A DNA stretch of 64,000 bases from Clostridia bacterium (GTDB taxonomy: Bacteria; Bacillota; Clostridia; Oscillospirales; CAG-272), in the NCBI GenBank assembly GCA_017502135.1, contig JAFVVP010000005.1:62001-126000 (forward strand), read 5' to 3'. Shown piece by piece: positions 17,323 through 25,499 of this stretch. Under the pieces are notes generated by a model. It was not told the origin of the DNA, searched no databases, and saw only the letters and a program-made list of their open reading frames with translations. A program made the position numbers and the translations under genes. How positions within the stretch are numbered: position 1 is the first letter of the stretch; each line of letters starts with the position of its first letter.

Positions 17323-18822
17323 ATGCTTAAAAGTGTGTTTACGAAGTATATTTCCGTTTTTATGCTGATTCTTTTGCTTAGTTTTCTCGTCCTTACGTCC
17401 ATTCTGACTTCTCTCGTTACCGCGTATAATGCAGACGTTAAAATGAACACTATGGCGGATGCCGCTTACGCTGTTGCCGGATATCTCGAATACAACTTCT
17501 TGTATTCTGATGCAGAAACTTTAGAGGAATATATCGAGGTTTACGCTCCGTCATCAACGCCTGTCATTAATCTTATATCCACAACGGCGGACGACATCGT
17601 TATTGGTGTTGTAGATGCCGATGGCCGAATTATTGCGAGCGGCGGCAACGATCCGGAAGAAACTGACGGTGTTGCACCGCGCTTGCTGGCGGGAGACGTG
17701 CTCCCACGAAGTGTTATCGAATCGCTTCGGTCAAACGGCTATATCAACGACAAGAGTACACTCGGCGGCCATTTTGATTCGGAGCACTGTTCATACGGAT
17801 TGGCAATCGAAAGCAAGTCAGGTGTCTTCTTGGGCGCAGTTGTGGCATCAACCGTCAGCGACGGTATGAGCGAGCTTTTGGAAGTAATGAACAAAACGGT
17901 TCTCATGTCCACGCTCTGGGTGATGCTCGCCGCTTTGGTCGCAGTTTATTTTATCACGGAACGGATGGTTGCACCGCTCAGATCTATGAGCCGCGCGGCA
18001 AAATTGTTCGCGGATGGAAAATTCGACGTGCGTGTGCCGGTGACGGGATCGGATGAAATCGCCGAGTTGGCAGAGGCGTTCAATAACATGGCCAAATCTC
18101 TCGAAAAACTTGACGAGATGCAGCGATCGTTCGTAGCGAACATTTCTCATGATCTCCGCACCCCGATGACGACGATCTCAGGCTTTATTGACGGGATTCT
18201 TTCGGGTGCTATTCCTCCGGAGAAGCAGGCACATTATTTGGAGGTCATTTCCTCCGAGGTGAAGAGACTTTCGCGGCTCGTCTCTGCGCTTCTTGATGTT
18301 TCCCGTATGCAGGCAGGAGAGAGAAAGTTCACGATGACGAACTTCGATGTCTGTGAATTGGCGCGGCAGATCCTTATCTCCTTTGAACAGAAAATCGAAT
18401 CAAAGCAGTTGGACGTTTGTTTCACGTGCGATGCTGATCGTATGGAGGTTCTGGCAGATCGCGATTCAATCCATCAGGTCCTGTACAACATTTGTGATAA
18501 CGCAATTAAGTTCTCAAATGAAGGCGGCAAATACGAGATCTCTTTGACGGAAAAGGACAAAAAAATCTCCGTGAGTGTCTTCAACACAGGTGTCGGCATT
18601 CCCGAAGAGGATCTGCCCCATATCTTTGACAGATTTTATAAAAGCGATAAGAGCCGGGGCCTTGACAAGACCGGCGTGGGACTCGGCATGTATATTTCGC
18701 GCACGATCATTGAGGCACACGGAGAGAAGATTTGGGTAGAGAGCAGTCACGGCGCTTGGTGCCGTTTCACGTTTACACTCCCGAAAGCACCGGCGCGCAC
18801 TGCATTCGGAGGCCGATCGTAA
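17323..18822 (+). CDS. Sensor histidine kinase (HAMP, HisKA, HATPase)
   Basis: 499 residues. Membrane segment at 9-34, an extracytoplasmic sensor region to about 185, a second membrane segment near 192-214, HAMP linker to about 268, then the dimerisation domain with phospho-acceptor His276 in NISHDLRTP and an ATPase domain with N-box CDNAIKFS, G1 NTGVGIPEEDLPHIFDRFYK and G2 GVGLGMY. It autophosphorylates and passes the phosphate to the upstream response regulator. The extracellular domain carries no recognised ligand signature. TAAGGAGG lies 7 bases upstream of the ATG. Confidence 0.95.
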   Translation: MLKSVFTKYISVFMLILLLSFLVLTSILTSLVTAYNADVKMNTMADAAYAVAGYLEYNFLYSDAETLEEYIEVYAPSSTPVINLISTTADDIVIGVVDADGRIIASGGNDPEETDGVAPRLLAGDVLPRSVIESLRSNGYINDKSTLGGHFDSEHCSYGLAIESKSGVFLGAVVASTVSDGMSELLEVMNKTVLMSTLWVMLAALVAVYFITERMVAPLRSMSRAAKLFADGKFDVRVPVTGSDEIAELAEAFNNMAKSLEKLDEMQRSFVANISHDLRTPMTTISGFIDGILSGAIPPEKQAHYLEVISSEVKRLSRLVSALLDVSRMQAGERKFTMTNFDVCELARQILISFEQKIESKQLDVCFTCDADRMEVLADRDSIHQVLYNICDNAIKFSNEGGKYEISLTEKDKKISVSVFNTGVGIPEEDLPHIFDRFYKSDKSRGLDKTGVGLGMYISRTIIEAHGEKIWVESSHGAWCRFTFTLPKAPARTAFGGRS

Positions 18823-18859
18823 AGCCCGAAAAATAAACGAGAGCAGGGAATAACGGTTT

Positions 18860-19978
18860 ATGATTCAATACACAGCAACATGCCTCTTTGGCCTTGAAGC
18901 ACTTTTGGGTGCAGAAATCGACGCACTTGGTTACAAGCGGATCTCAACTATCGACGGACGTGTGACGTTTGAGGGCGATGCACTTGCCGCCGCACGGGCG
19001 AATATTGGCCTGAGATACGCAGAACGCGTGTATATCAATCTTGGCTCATTTGAGGCAAGCTCTTTTACAGAGCTGTTTGACGGAACGCGCGCCATACCGT
19101 GGGAAGAATACATTGGAACACGCGATGCATTCCCGGTGAAGGGACACGCCATTAAAAGCACACTTTTTTCCGTTCCGGACTGTCAGAAGATTATCAAAAA
19201 AGCGATTGCAGACCGACTGGGTCAGAAGTACGGCATAAAAACCCTGCCGGAAACAGGTATCAAGTATCAAGTGGAGTTCTTCATTCTTAAAGATACAGCC
19301 TCTCTGATGATTGACACGTCAGGCGTCCCTCTCCACAAGAGAGGATACCGCCCTGAAACCGTTGCTGCTCCGTTGAGAGAAACGCTCGCCGCCGCCCTTG
19401 CCGCATTTTCAAGGCCGCGTGAAGATGTCATTCTCCGCGACCCGTTCTGCGGATCGGGCACGATCGCCATCGAGGGAGCTATGCAAATGCTTAGGATTGC
19501 GCCCGGTGTGGGGAGATCGTTCGCAGCAGAGGCGTTTGACGCATTCCCCCGTGAGCTTTGGGACACAGCGCGTGAAGAAGCGCGCGACATGGTTGTCCGA
19601 GACAGCGCATTTATGGCACTCGCTTCGGATATTGATCCGGAATGCGTCCGGATCGCAACCGAGTCAGCGGCGCGCGCGGGTGTTAGCGATCACGTTAAGG
19701 TGTTTGAAGCCAATGCGCTTGACATCGCGACAGGTGACCGCCGCGGCACGATAGTAACAAATCCGCCATACGGTGAACGTCTTATGCGTCCCGAGGAGGC
19801 AGAACAACTGTACAGAGACATTGGACGTGCATTCTCTCGCCTCGGCCGCTGGCAGATTTACGTTCTTACGCCCTGCGAGACGTTTGAGCGGTTGTACGGA
19901 AGGCGCGCCGACAAAGTCAGAAAGCTCTATAACGGCATGATTCCGTGTCTGTTCTATCAGTATTTTAAAAACAAATAA
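18860..19978 (+). CDS. ypsC: THUMP-domain class I rRNA methyltransferase (YpsC/RlmL family)
   Basis: 372 residues. The N-terminal 150 residues contain the ferredoxin-like and THUMP RNA-binding modules (start ATCLFGLEALLGAEI, RVTFEGD); the C-terminal half is a Rossmann methyltransferase with RDPFCGSGTIAIEGA and the catalytic NPPYGERL, as in N2-guanine methyltransferases. Homologues modify 23S rRNA (the RlmL half of E. coli RlmKL). The exact target base here is inferred from family only. It follows the histidine kinase by 37 bases with a weak AGGGA site and may be read through from it. Confidence 0.9.
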   Translation: MIQYTATCLFGLEALLGAEIDALGYKRISTIDGRVTFEGDALAAARANIGLRYAERVYINLGSFEASSFTELFDGTRAIPWEEYIGTRDAFPVKGHAIKSTLFSVPDCQKIIKKAIADRLGQKYGIKTLPETGIKYQVEFFILKDTASLMIDTSGVPLHKRGYRPETVAAPLRETLAAALAAFSRPREDVILRDPFCGSGTIAIEGAMQMLRIAPGVGRSFAAEAFDAFPRELWDTAREEARDMVVRDSAFMALASDIDPECVRIATESAARAGVSDHVKVFEANALDIATGDRRGTIVTNPPYGERLMRPEEAEQLYRDIGRAFSRLGRWQIYVLTPCETFERLYGRRADKVRKLYNGMIPCLFYQYFKNK

Positions 19979-20050
19979 TGCGACATCCCGCATTTCGTTC
20001 GCATCGTACGGGCGGATTCTTCCGATAAGCGGAACGTATAAAAAGCATCA

Positions 20051-20101
20051 CTCCTGTCAACACTTTCCGTATATGGAAAAGAGACAGGAGTTGATTTTTT
20101 G
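20051..20101 (+). promoter_or_regulatory. Hairpin that contains the ribosome binding site and resembles a terminator
   Basis: CTCCTGTC (20051-20058) pairs with GACAGGAG (20083-20090), with an inner TTTCC/GGAAA stem. The 3' arm carries the AGGAG of the next gene and is followed by TTGATTTTTT, in which the TTG start codon lies. It can therefore act as a terminator for the upstream methyltransferase gene and also hide the germination gene's ribosome binding site in read-through mRNA. CATCGTA at 20002-20008 fits the sigma-F/G -10 pattern CATNNTA, but no good -35 is present. Confidence 0.65.
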
Positions 20102-21532
20102 CAGATATTCAATCAGAAACTGACGGATTCATTTGACGAAAACGTTCTAACGATGGATCGACTTCTCCGTGTTGAGGAAAGCTTTGATCTTATACGAAGG
20201 CCGCTCACAGTGGACGGCGTCCGGATGATGCTGTACTACATCGACGGGTTCGTACAAGCAACTAGTCTTCAAAAATTGATGCTTTATTTCGTTACGCTGA
20301 AAAAGGAGAATTTCGGGAACGGGGAAGCGGGTGCTGCAGGGAAGTTTGCAGAGCATTACGTTCCGACCGTTGAGGTCGACGTTACCGACTCCGTCGACAC
20401 ACTCATTCTGATGGCATTGTCGGGATGCACCGTCATTCTATGCGAGGGATTTGGCGCAAGCGGGATCGTTGTCGATCTTCGCACTTATCCGGCAAGAGAA
20501 GCGAGCGAGCCGGAAAATGATCGCGTGATGCGCGGCAGCCGTGACGGCTTTGTTGAGACGCTGATTTTTAATACAGCAATGATCAGACGCCGTATCAGAG
20601 ATACGTCTCTTACAGTTGAGTATCTCAATGTCGGCAAGAGTTCACGAACCGACGTAGCTCTCTTATATATGGCCGACAAGGCGGATATGCAGTATGTGAA
20701 AACGTTATCCGATAAGCTCAAAAATCTGAAGACAGATTCGTTGGTTTTGGGACACCAGAGCGTAGCAGAAAGCTTGATTCAATCGAGGTGGTACAATCCG
20801 TTCCCGAAAATCCGGATGACAGAGCGTCCCGATGCCGCCGCGGCATCGATCCTCGAAGGCGCGATCATCCTTATATGCGACAACAGCCCTGAGGCTATGA
20901 TCTTCCCAACATCGTTTTTTGATTTTTTGCAGGAAACGGATGATTTCTATTTTCCGCCGCTTACGGGATCATATCTTCGCATTCTTCGCCATATTGTGTT
21001 TTGGTTGACCGTTATTCTCACACCTACGTGGTATCTTCTGCTCATGAATCCCACGTGGATTCCACCGTGGCTTTCAATGGTAATCCCGCAAGAGCCCGGC
21101 AGTCTTCCGATCTTGGCACAGCTCATCCTTGCAGAATTTGCTCTCGACGGCCTAAAGCTTGCGTCTCTTAACACGCCGAATATGCTTTCAAATTCACTTT
21201 CCGTTGTAGGCGGACTTCTTCTCGGCGATTTTGCAGTAACGGTAGGCTGGCTTTCGCCCGATGTCATTTTCTATATGGCTTTCGTCGCCATAGCGAATTT
21301 TACCCAATCCAGTTATGAACTCGGATACGCGTTTAAATATATGCGCGTGCTCCTTCTGCTTTTAACGGCTGTCTTCAATATATGGGGATATATTGTCGGA
21401 ATGATACTCATTCTCGTGCTGGTTGCCACAAACAAAACCGCAAACGGAAAACGGAGTTATCTGTATCCCTTGATACCGTTTAACGGGAAGGCGCTCGCAA
21501 GTCTCCTGTTTCGCCTTAAAAAGAAAACGTAA
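20099..21532 (+). CDS. GerA-family spore germination protein (A subunit / SpoVAF type)
   Basis: 477 residues from a TTG start at 20099, chosen because AGGAG lies 8 bases upstream; the next in-frame ATG is 18 codons later with no site. It fits the A subunit of germinant receptors in the spore inner membrane: a soluble N-terminal domain with RDGFVETLIFNTAMIRRRIRD, GKSSRTDVALLYMADKAD and the ILCDNSPEAMIFP block, then about five membrane segments from residue 295 to 455, with a basic tail. No GerB or GerC subunit gene adjoins it, so it may be an orphan receptor subunit or a SpoVAF-like protein outside its usual operon. Likely expressed in the forespore. Confidence 0.9.
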   Translation: MQIFNQKLTDSFDENVLTMDRLLRVEESFDLIRRPLTVDGVRMMLYYIDGFVQATSLQKLMLYFVTLKKENFGNGEAGAAGKFAEHYVPTVEVDVTDSVDTLILMALSGCTVILCEGFGASGIVVDLRTYPAREASEPENDRVMRGSRDGFVETLIFNTAMIRRRIRDTSLTVEYLNVGKSSRTDVALLYMADKADMQYVKTLSDKLKNLKTDSLVLGHQSVAESLIQSRWYNPFPKIRMTERPDAAAASILEGAIILICDNSPEAMIFPTSFFDFLQETDDFYFPPLTGSYLRILRHIVFWLTVILTPTWYLLLMNPTWIPPWLSMVIPQEPGSLPILAQLILAEFALDGLKLASLNTPNMLSNSLSVVGGLLLGDFAVTVGWLSPDVIFYMAFVAIANFTQSSYELGYAFKYMRVLLLLLTAVFNIWGYIVGMILILVLVATNKTANGKRSYLYPLIPFNGKALASLLFRLKKKT

Positions 21533-21533
21533 A

Positions 21534-21566
21534 ATAAAAAGCACGGCTCTGAGCCGTGCTTTTTAT
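21534..21566. terminator. Bidirectional terminator between convergent genes
   Basis: AAAAAGCACGGC and GCCGTGCTTTTT form a near-perfect palindrome with A/T runs on both flanks, serving the germination gene and the exonuclease gene. Confidence 0.9.
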
Positions 21567-22520
21567 TTATACAGTAACCGTTTCCTTTGCGGCGGACGTT
21601 TTTTTCGATTTTCTTCTGTGCGTGCGGCGTCTTTGCTGGAGTGCACGCATATAAGCCTCTTTTTGCGGCTCGGTTGCCTCTACAACCGTCTTTACCGCAA
21701 AAACTTCTTCGGTGGTTTGGTCGATTTTCCAGCGGACCTTGATGATATGTTCAGCACCGCAGGAGCAAATAGCCAGTGAAATGCGTTTTCCCGGTGCGCG
21801 GCGGATCCATTTTCCAACGGTGATTTCCTTACCGCAAGCAGGGCAGAGTGCAGTGTGCGTGAATTCCGCTTCAGCCATATCGACGTAGGTCGGATAGAGG
21901 GTGCGCTGCAATCCGTCTGCGCCGTCGAACACATTTTCCGCTTTAAGAAAAGGATCGTTATAGTGCTCGATGCCTGCGAAAAGATCAAGTTTTTTGCAGA
22001 CCGCGGCGGTACTCAAAGCATCGTTAAGCGCGTCGTGCGCGGGATACATTTGCTCAATGTGGAGCTGTTCCATAGCATCGGCCAGGGAAAACTGCTGTTT
22101 TCTGCCTGCAATCTGTCGTGCAAAAATTCGCTGTAAATCAAAGGAAGGCAAAAGGGAAGCCGTGCTCATATTGTGCACTCTGAGATTATCGCGGAGCATG
22201 GGGATGTCATCCGGCCCCCATGTAAGAAGCGTCGCGTCCTCGCCGCACCATGCGGCGAACTGCGCGTAGGCCTCAGGGAAAGTGAGCCCATTTTCAAGGC
22301 TCTTTGTTGTGATGCCCGTCAGCTTTTTGACGCTCCAGTGCATTTTTTTGTAATATTTCGGTGCAACGATAAGTCTGAGCGTATCCGATACGTTAAAATC
22401 ATTATCCATGCGCACGGCACCTATCTGTATGATTTCACCGACCAAACGGAATCCCTTTTGCCGCATGGATTCTCGATTCAAGGCCTGATTCCATTCAAGA
22501 TCCAGAACTATATACTGCAT
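21567..22520 (-). CDS. DEDDh-family 3'-5' exonuclease
   Basis: 317 residues from the ATG at 22520 (AAGGAT 6 bases upstream); a longer frame reaches 22580 without a site. The N-terminal 180 residues are an RNase T/DnaQ-like exonuclease: YIVLDLEWNQ supplies the DxE of ExoI, an aspartate near LTWGPDDIPMLR the ExoII region, and YPAHDALNDALSTA the ExoIII HxxxxxD. The C-terminal part has two CxxC pairs (CPACGKE and CSCGAEH) suggesting a small zinc-binding domain, then a basic tail. Substrate (DNA or RNA) is not clear from sequence. Confidence 0.85.
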   Translation of the reverse strand: MQYIVLDLEWNQALNRESMRQKGFRLVGEIIQIGAVRMDNDFNVSDTLRLIVAPKYYKKMHWSVKKLTGITTKSLENGLTFPEAYAQFAAWCGEDATLLTWGPDDIPMLRDNLRVHNMSTASLLPSFDLQRIFARQIAGRKQQFSLADAMEQLHIEQMYPAHDALNDALSTAAVCKKLDLFAGIEHYNDPFLKAENVFDGADGLQRTLYPTYVDMAEAEFTHTALCPACGKEITVGKWIRRAPGKRISLAICSCGAEHIIKVRWKIDQTTEEVFAVKTVVEATEPQKEAYMRALQQRRRTHRRKSKKTSAAKETVTV

Positions 22521-22551
22521 TTTATTATCCTTAAAACTTAAAACTGCAACT

Positions 22552-22580
22552 ATTATAGCAGATTTTATATCTTCAATCAA
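22552..22580 (-). promoter_or_regulatory. Sigma-A promoter of the exonuclease gene
   Basis: On the minus strand TTGATT, 17 bases, TATAAT, with TGC before the -10; 32 bases upstream of the start codon. Confidence 0.75.
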
Positions 22581-22614
22581 TCCCTCTTTGCATTTTTGCC
22601 AAAGGAAAATTCTA

Positions 22615-22643
22615 TTGCGATTTCCGCTTCACTATGCTATAAT
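22615..22643 (+). promoter_or_regulatory. Rightward promoter facing the end of the DUF4830 gene
   Basis: TTGCGA, 17 bases, TATAAT with an extended TGC. It points away from the exonuclease gene and into the 3' end of the oppositely oriented DUF4830 gene; no plausible sense gene follows it. Confidence 0.55.
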
Positions 22644-22648
22644 GAACA

Positions 22649-22673
22649 AAATGCCACAGCGAACTGTGGCATC
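22649..22673 (-). terminator. Terminator after the DUF4830 gene
   Basis: Minus-strand ATGCCACAG, loop TTCG, CTGTGGCAT, then TTTTG. The stable UUCG loop and position just after the stop support termination. Confidence 0.8.
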
Positions 22674-22678
22674 TGTGC

Positions 22679-23167
22679 TTATTGAGGCCTTTTGAATCCG
22701 TGGATAAATCCGTTTACGTCTGCGGAGCATACGTCGCCGCCGATGACCCGATTTTTATACACGATCATATTTACGTACACCTTCCCATTGTAGTCGGGAT
22801 AGTTTGTGATTTCGTACGTATACCGCGTCACGCTTTTTCCTTTGTATTTGCTCAGATCGAGACCTTGCTGTTTTTGCACTTCGTTGTACGTTTTAAGAAT
22901 CTTGTCAAATTCTTCGGGGATGGTAACGGTTGTTTCTTCGGCAGGTGAGGCTTCCACTTGCCAGCCGAACTGATTCAAAAAGGAGATTCTGTCATCTTCG
23001 GTTTTGATTTTATCATATTTGATTTTTTCTTTTTCAGCCAGAATACTGCTCGTGGTGGTAATCTCGTACCCGGGCACGAACAGAATCAACGATACGAGTG
23101 CAATCAGCGCTATGCCGATGATACTGAAAAATCGCAGCGTATTTGCACGAAGTGCGTATACGAACAT
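22679..23167 (-). CDS. DUF4830 membrane-anchored protein
   Basis: 162 residues. Residues 11-32 form a single N-terminal membrane segment, followed by the DUF4830 block RISFLNQFGWQVEASPAEETTVTIPEEFD and then KYKGKSVTRYTYEITNYP and VYVNMIVYKNRVIGGDVCS. Members are frequent in clostridia and have no known function; the domain should face outward. AAAGGATC precedes the ATG. It is divergent from the winged-helix gene, with a palindrome between them. Confidence 0.8.
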   Translation of the reverse strand: MFVYALRANTLRFFSIIGIALIALVSLILFVPGYEITTTSSILAEKEKIKYDKIKTEDDRISFLNQFGWQVEASPAEETTVTIPEEFDKILKTYNEVQKQQGLDLSKYKGKSVTRYTYEITNYPDYNGKVYVNMIVYKNRVIGGDVCSADVNGFIHGFKRPQ

Positions 23168-23218
23168 AGGATCCTTTCTCCCCGCGTTTTATCCCGTACG
23201 CGCAGGGGAACGCGGCCG

Positions 23219-23237
23219 GCGCGGTACTGTACCGCGC
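23219..23237. promoter_or_regulatory. 19-bp palindrome, candidate operator
   Basis: GCGCGGTAC, one central T, GTACCGCGC: a perfect 9+9 inverted repeat in the 98-base gap between divergent genes, one of which encodes a DNA-binding protein. AT-rich TATAAATATAT follows immediately on the right. Autoregulation is inference. Confidence 0.55.
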
Positions 23238-23265
23238 TATAAATATATGAATACAACTCTGAAAT

Positions 23266-23877
23266 ATGACAGGAGACATTATTCGCTGTATGGTTGCTAT
23301 CTACGGACAAAAGTCGGACGGCTGGATTTATGACTGGAGACAAGCGCTTCTTTCCGCCGGGATTCCGTGCGCTCTTGTTGGTCCCTCGTTTGGTTTTGCC
23401 GCACTTGCGGATCGGCTTTTATTTGTGCTTTTCTCCTCAAATGGCGACGCTTCTTCTATCGCGTTTCAAAAGAATCTGCCTCTTGAAAAAATGCTTGATA
23501 TCTCACCCGACACTTCTCCGGAGGCGGTCGTCGATTTTGTAAAGCTTTGCTATTTTCAAAAATTTAAATATGATTTCGAATACGCGGAAGGGTACGGTAT
23601 TCGTTTTACAGAGAAACGCGCTTACTTTGGCGGGCATGAATTGCATCTGACTAAAACCGAATACCGTATCGTGCGGCTGTTATTTCACGCGAGAGGGGAA
23701 TACTTCTCTCACGAAGAGATCGTTGCCGCTTGCTTCGAACGAAAAGAGAGCACGGTTACAACCCACGTTTCGAATATTAATCAAAAAGCGCGCTATATGA
23801 CGGAAATGCCGCTCATCGAAACCCGACGTTACCATGGTTACAGGATTTTGCCATCTATTGTTTCTTCGCTAAATTAG
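23266..23877 (+). CDS. Winged-helix DNA-binding protein without a receiver domain
   Basis: 203 residues; the start is uncertain between 23266 and an ATG at 23290 because AGGAG (23271-23275) lies inside the first and far (14 bases) from the second. Residues about 125-200 form an OmpR-type winged helix (LTKTEYRIVRLLFHARGEYFSHEEI, TTHVSNINQKA, ETRRYHGYRI). The N-terminal part has no phosphorylatable aspartate pattern and does not read as a CheY-like domain. It could bind the palindrome upstream and control itself and the divergent DUF4830 gene; target genes are unknown. Confidence 0.75.
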   Translation: MTGDIIRCMVAIYGQKSDGWIYDWRQALLSAGIPCALVGPSFGFAALADRLLFVLFSSNGDASSIAFQKNLPLEKMLDISPDTSPEAVVDFVKLCYFQKFKYDFEYAEGYGIRFTEKRAYFGGHELHLTKTEYRIVRLLFHARGEYFSHEEIVAACFERKESTVTTHVSNINQKARYMTEMPLIETRRYHGYRILPSIVSSLN

Positions 23878-23880
23878 CAA

Positions 23881-23915
23881 ATATGCCGCGAATGACTCGC
23901 GGCATATCTGTTTTT
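23881..23915. terminator. Terminator between convergent genes
   Basis: ATATGCCGCGA, loop ATGAC, TCGCGGCATAT, then CTGTTTTTG. It serves the winged-helix gene; the stem also ends pepD transcripts. Confidence 0.88.
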
Positions 23916-23918
23916 GTA

Positions 23919-25343
23919 TTATTTGCTAAGGGCGCGAAGCATCTCCAAAAGCAGTTCATATACACGTCCGGCGGACGAGACGGAGAGCCGTTCATCCGGT
24001 GTGTGAATGTCGTACATATTGGGACCGATGGAGAGTATATCCATATCGGGAATTGCTTCTTTTACAAGACCGCACTCAAGTCCTGCGTGAATACCGATGA
24101 TTGAAGCATCCGTGCCAAATAGATTGCGGTAAGAGGTGAGGTATACCTCTTGAAGGCGTGAATCCTTGTTGAACGCCCAGCCGGGATAGCGAGACTTGTG
24201 CTCTGCATCAAATCCGGACTGTTTGGCAATCAAAGAAAGGAGAGCGGAAACATCATCGAGTTCTGCTTCCACCGACGAGCGTGAAGATGATATTACTTCA
24301 ATGCCGTCAGCGCCGGCGTGAACGATCGCCATATTCGACGAGGTTTCAACTAAGTCCTCAACGCTGTTACTCATTGCGATCGGCCCGTAGGGAAGAAGTC
24401 GGAGGAGGGAAACGAGCGCCTCTTTGTCCGCATGTGAAAGCACGTGATGTTCATCGGTTGCGTGCTCGATCGTTACTGTAAAACCGTAGTCTGCGCCAGC
24501 GAGGATTTCTCTGATTTTCTTTTCCTCGGCGCGGATTGCCCATTCAGCCGAATCGGGATCCGCACAAGTGAATGCAAAACTGCACTCGCGCGGAATGGCG
24601 TTGTCTTTATTGCCGCCCGACACAGAGACAATTTCCGTATCAGTTACGTTTGCCGCAGCGAGATAGAGGCGCGTGCAAAGTTTGAGTGCGTTTTTACGTC
24701 CGCTGTTGATATCCTCGCCGGAATGACCGCCCGCAAGTCCGGTAACAGACAAAAGAATTTTGTTTTTATACGCCGACGCAACAGAAGTGGGATTGCGGCG
24801 AAAGTGTGTTGTCATGCCGCCCGCAGATGCCGCGGTCGCAACCGTTTCGTCGCAGGAGTCAAGGTTAATCATCGTGCGCGCTGTTAAAAGAGATTTGTCG
24901 AATGATTGCATACCGTCAAGGCCTGTTTCTTCCGCGGTAGTGAATAGACATTCGAGCGGTGGGTGCACGGCTTTTGTATCGGAAAGAAGCGAGAGCATAA
25001 CGGCTACTGCATATCCGTTGTCAGCACCGAGCGTCGTTCCGTCTGCGTGGAGAAAATCACCGTCTTCGATGATTTTGATGCCTTCCTTCAGAAAATCATG
25101 GGCAGTACCGTTGTTTTTCTCACACACCATATCCGTGTGCCCCTGAAGAAGCACGGGCGACGCACCCCGGGCAGTGCCGTTGGCACTTTTCCTTATGAGA
25201 ACGTTGTTGGCTTTATCGCGAACGGCGGACAAACCGTGTGCATTCGAAAACTCCGTAAGATAGTCCGCAATTTTATCTTCTTTACCGGACGGGCGGGGAA
25301 TGGCACTGATTTCATAAAAGTATTTTCTTATCGAATCGTTCAT
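23919..25343 (-). CDS. pepD: Aminoacyl-histidine dipeptidase (Xaa-His dipeptidase, M20 family)
   Basis: 474 residues from the ATG at 25343, preceded by GGAGGT; a longer frame to 25397 has no site. It is a cytosolic zinc dipeptidase. Zinc and catalytic motifs visible: HTDMVCEKN, TLGADNGYAVA, TTAEETGLDG, NLDSCDE and, near the end, GIHAGLECG. YEISAIPRPSGKEDKIADYL is the typical PepD start. It likely recycles dipeptides taken up from the gut or medium, which fits the peptide-binding lipoproteins elsewhere in the window. Confidence 0.93.
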   Translation of the reverse strand: MNDSIRKYFYEISAIPRPSGKEDKIADYLTEFSNAHGLSAVRDKANNVLIRKSANGTARGASPVLLQGHTDMVCEKNNGTAHDFLKEGIKIIEDGDFLHADGTTLGADNGYAVAVMLSLLSDTKAVHPPLECLFTTAEETGLDGMQSFDKSLLTARTMINLDSCDETVATAASAGGMTTHFRRNPTSVASAYKNKILLSVTGLAGGHSGEDINSGRKNALKLCTRLYLAAANVTDTEIVSVSGGNKDNAIPRECSFAFTCADPDSAEWAIRAEEKKIREILAGADYGFTVTIEHATDEHHVLSHADKEALVSLLRLLPYGPIAMSNSVEDLVETSSNMAIVHAGADGIEVISSSRSSVEAELDDVSALLSLIAKQSGFDAEHKSRYPGWAFNKDSRLQEVYLTSYRNLFGTDASIIGIHAGLECGLVKEAIPDMDILSIGPNMYDIHTPDERLSVSSAGRVYELLLEMLRALSK

Positions 25344-25440
25344 AACTGACCTCCGTGTTTCTTCTATTATCCTACCATGAAAACGCAAAATTTGCAAGGT
25401 GGAGATGACAAAAGAAAAAAGAAAAAATTTCTATAAACCG

Positions 25441-25469
25441 TTTCATTTATCTGTGATCTGTGGTATAAT
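25441..25469 (+). promoter_or_regulatory. Sigma-A promoter of ispD-ispF
   Basis: TTTCAT, 17 bases, TATAAT with TGG directly before it (extended -10). AGGAG lies about 7 bases before the ispD ATG. Confidence 0.7.
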
Positions 25470-25499
25470 AACTTGAGTAACTGAGATGGGAGGACGTAT

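Noticed and set aside
20002..20008. CATCGTA as a sigma-G promoter -10 for the GerA gene
   Set aside because: The -10 fits CATNNTA, but the bases 17-18 upstream do not resemble the -35, so it is not listed as a promoter.
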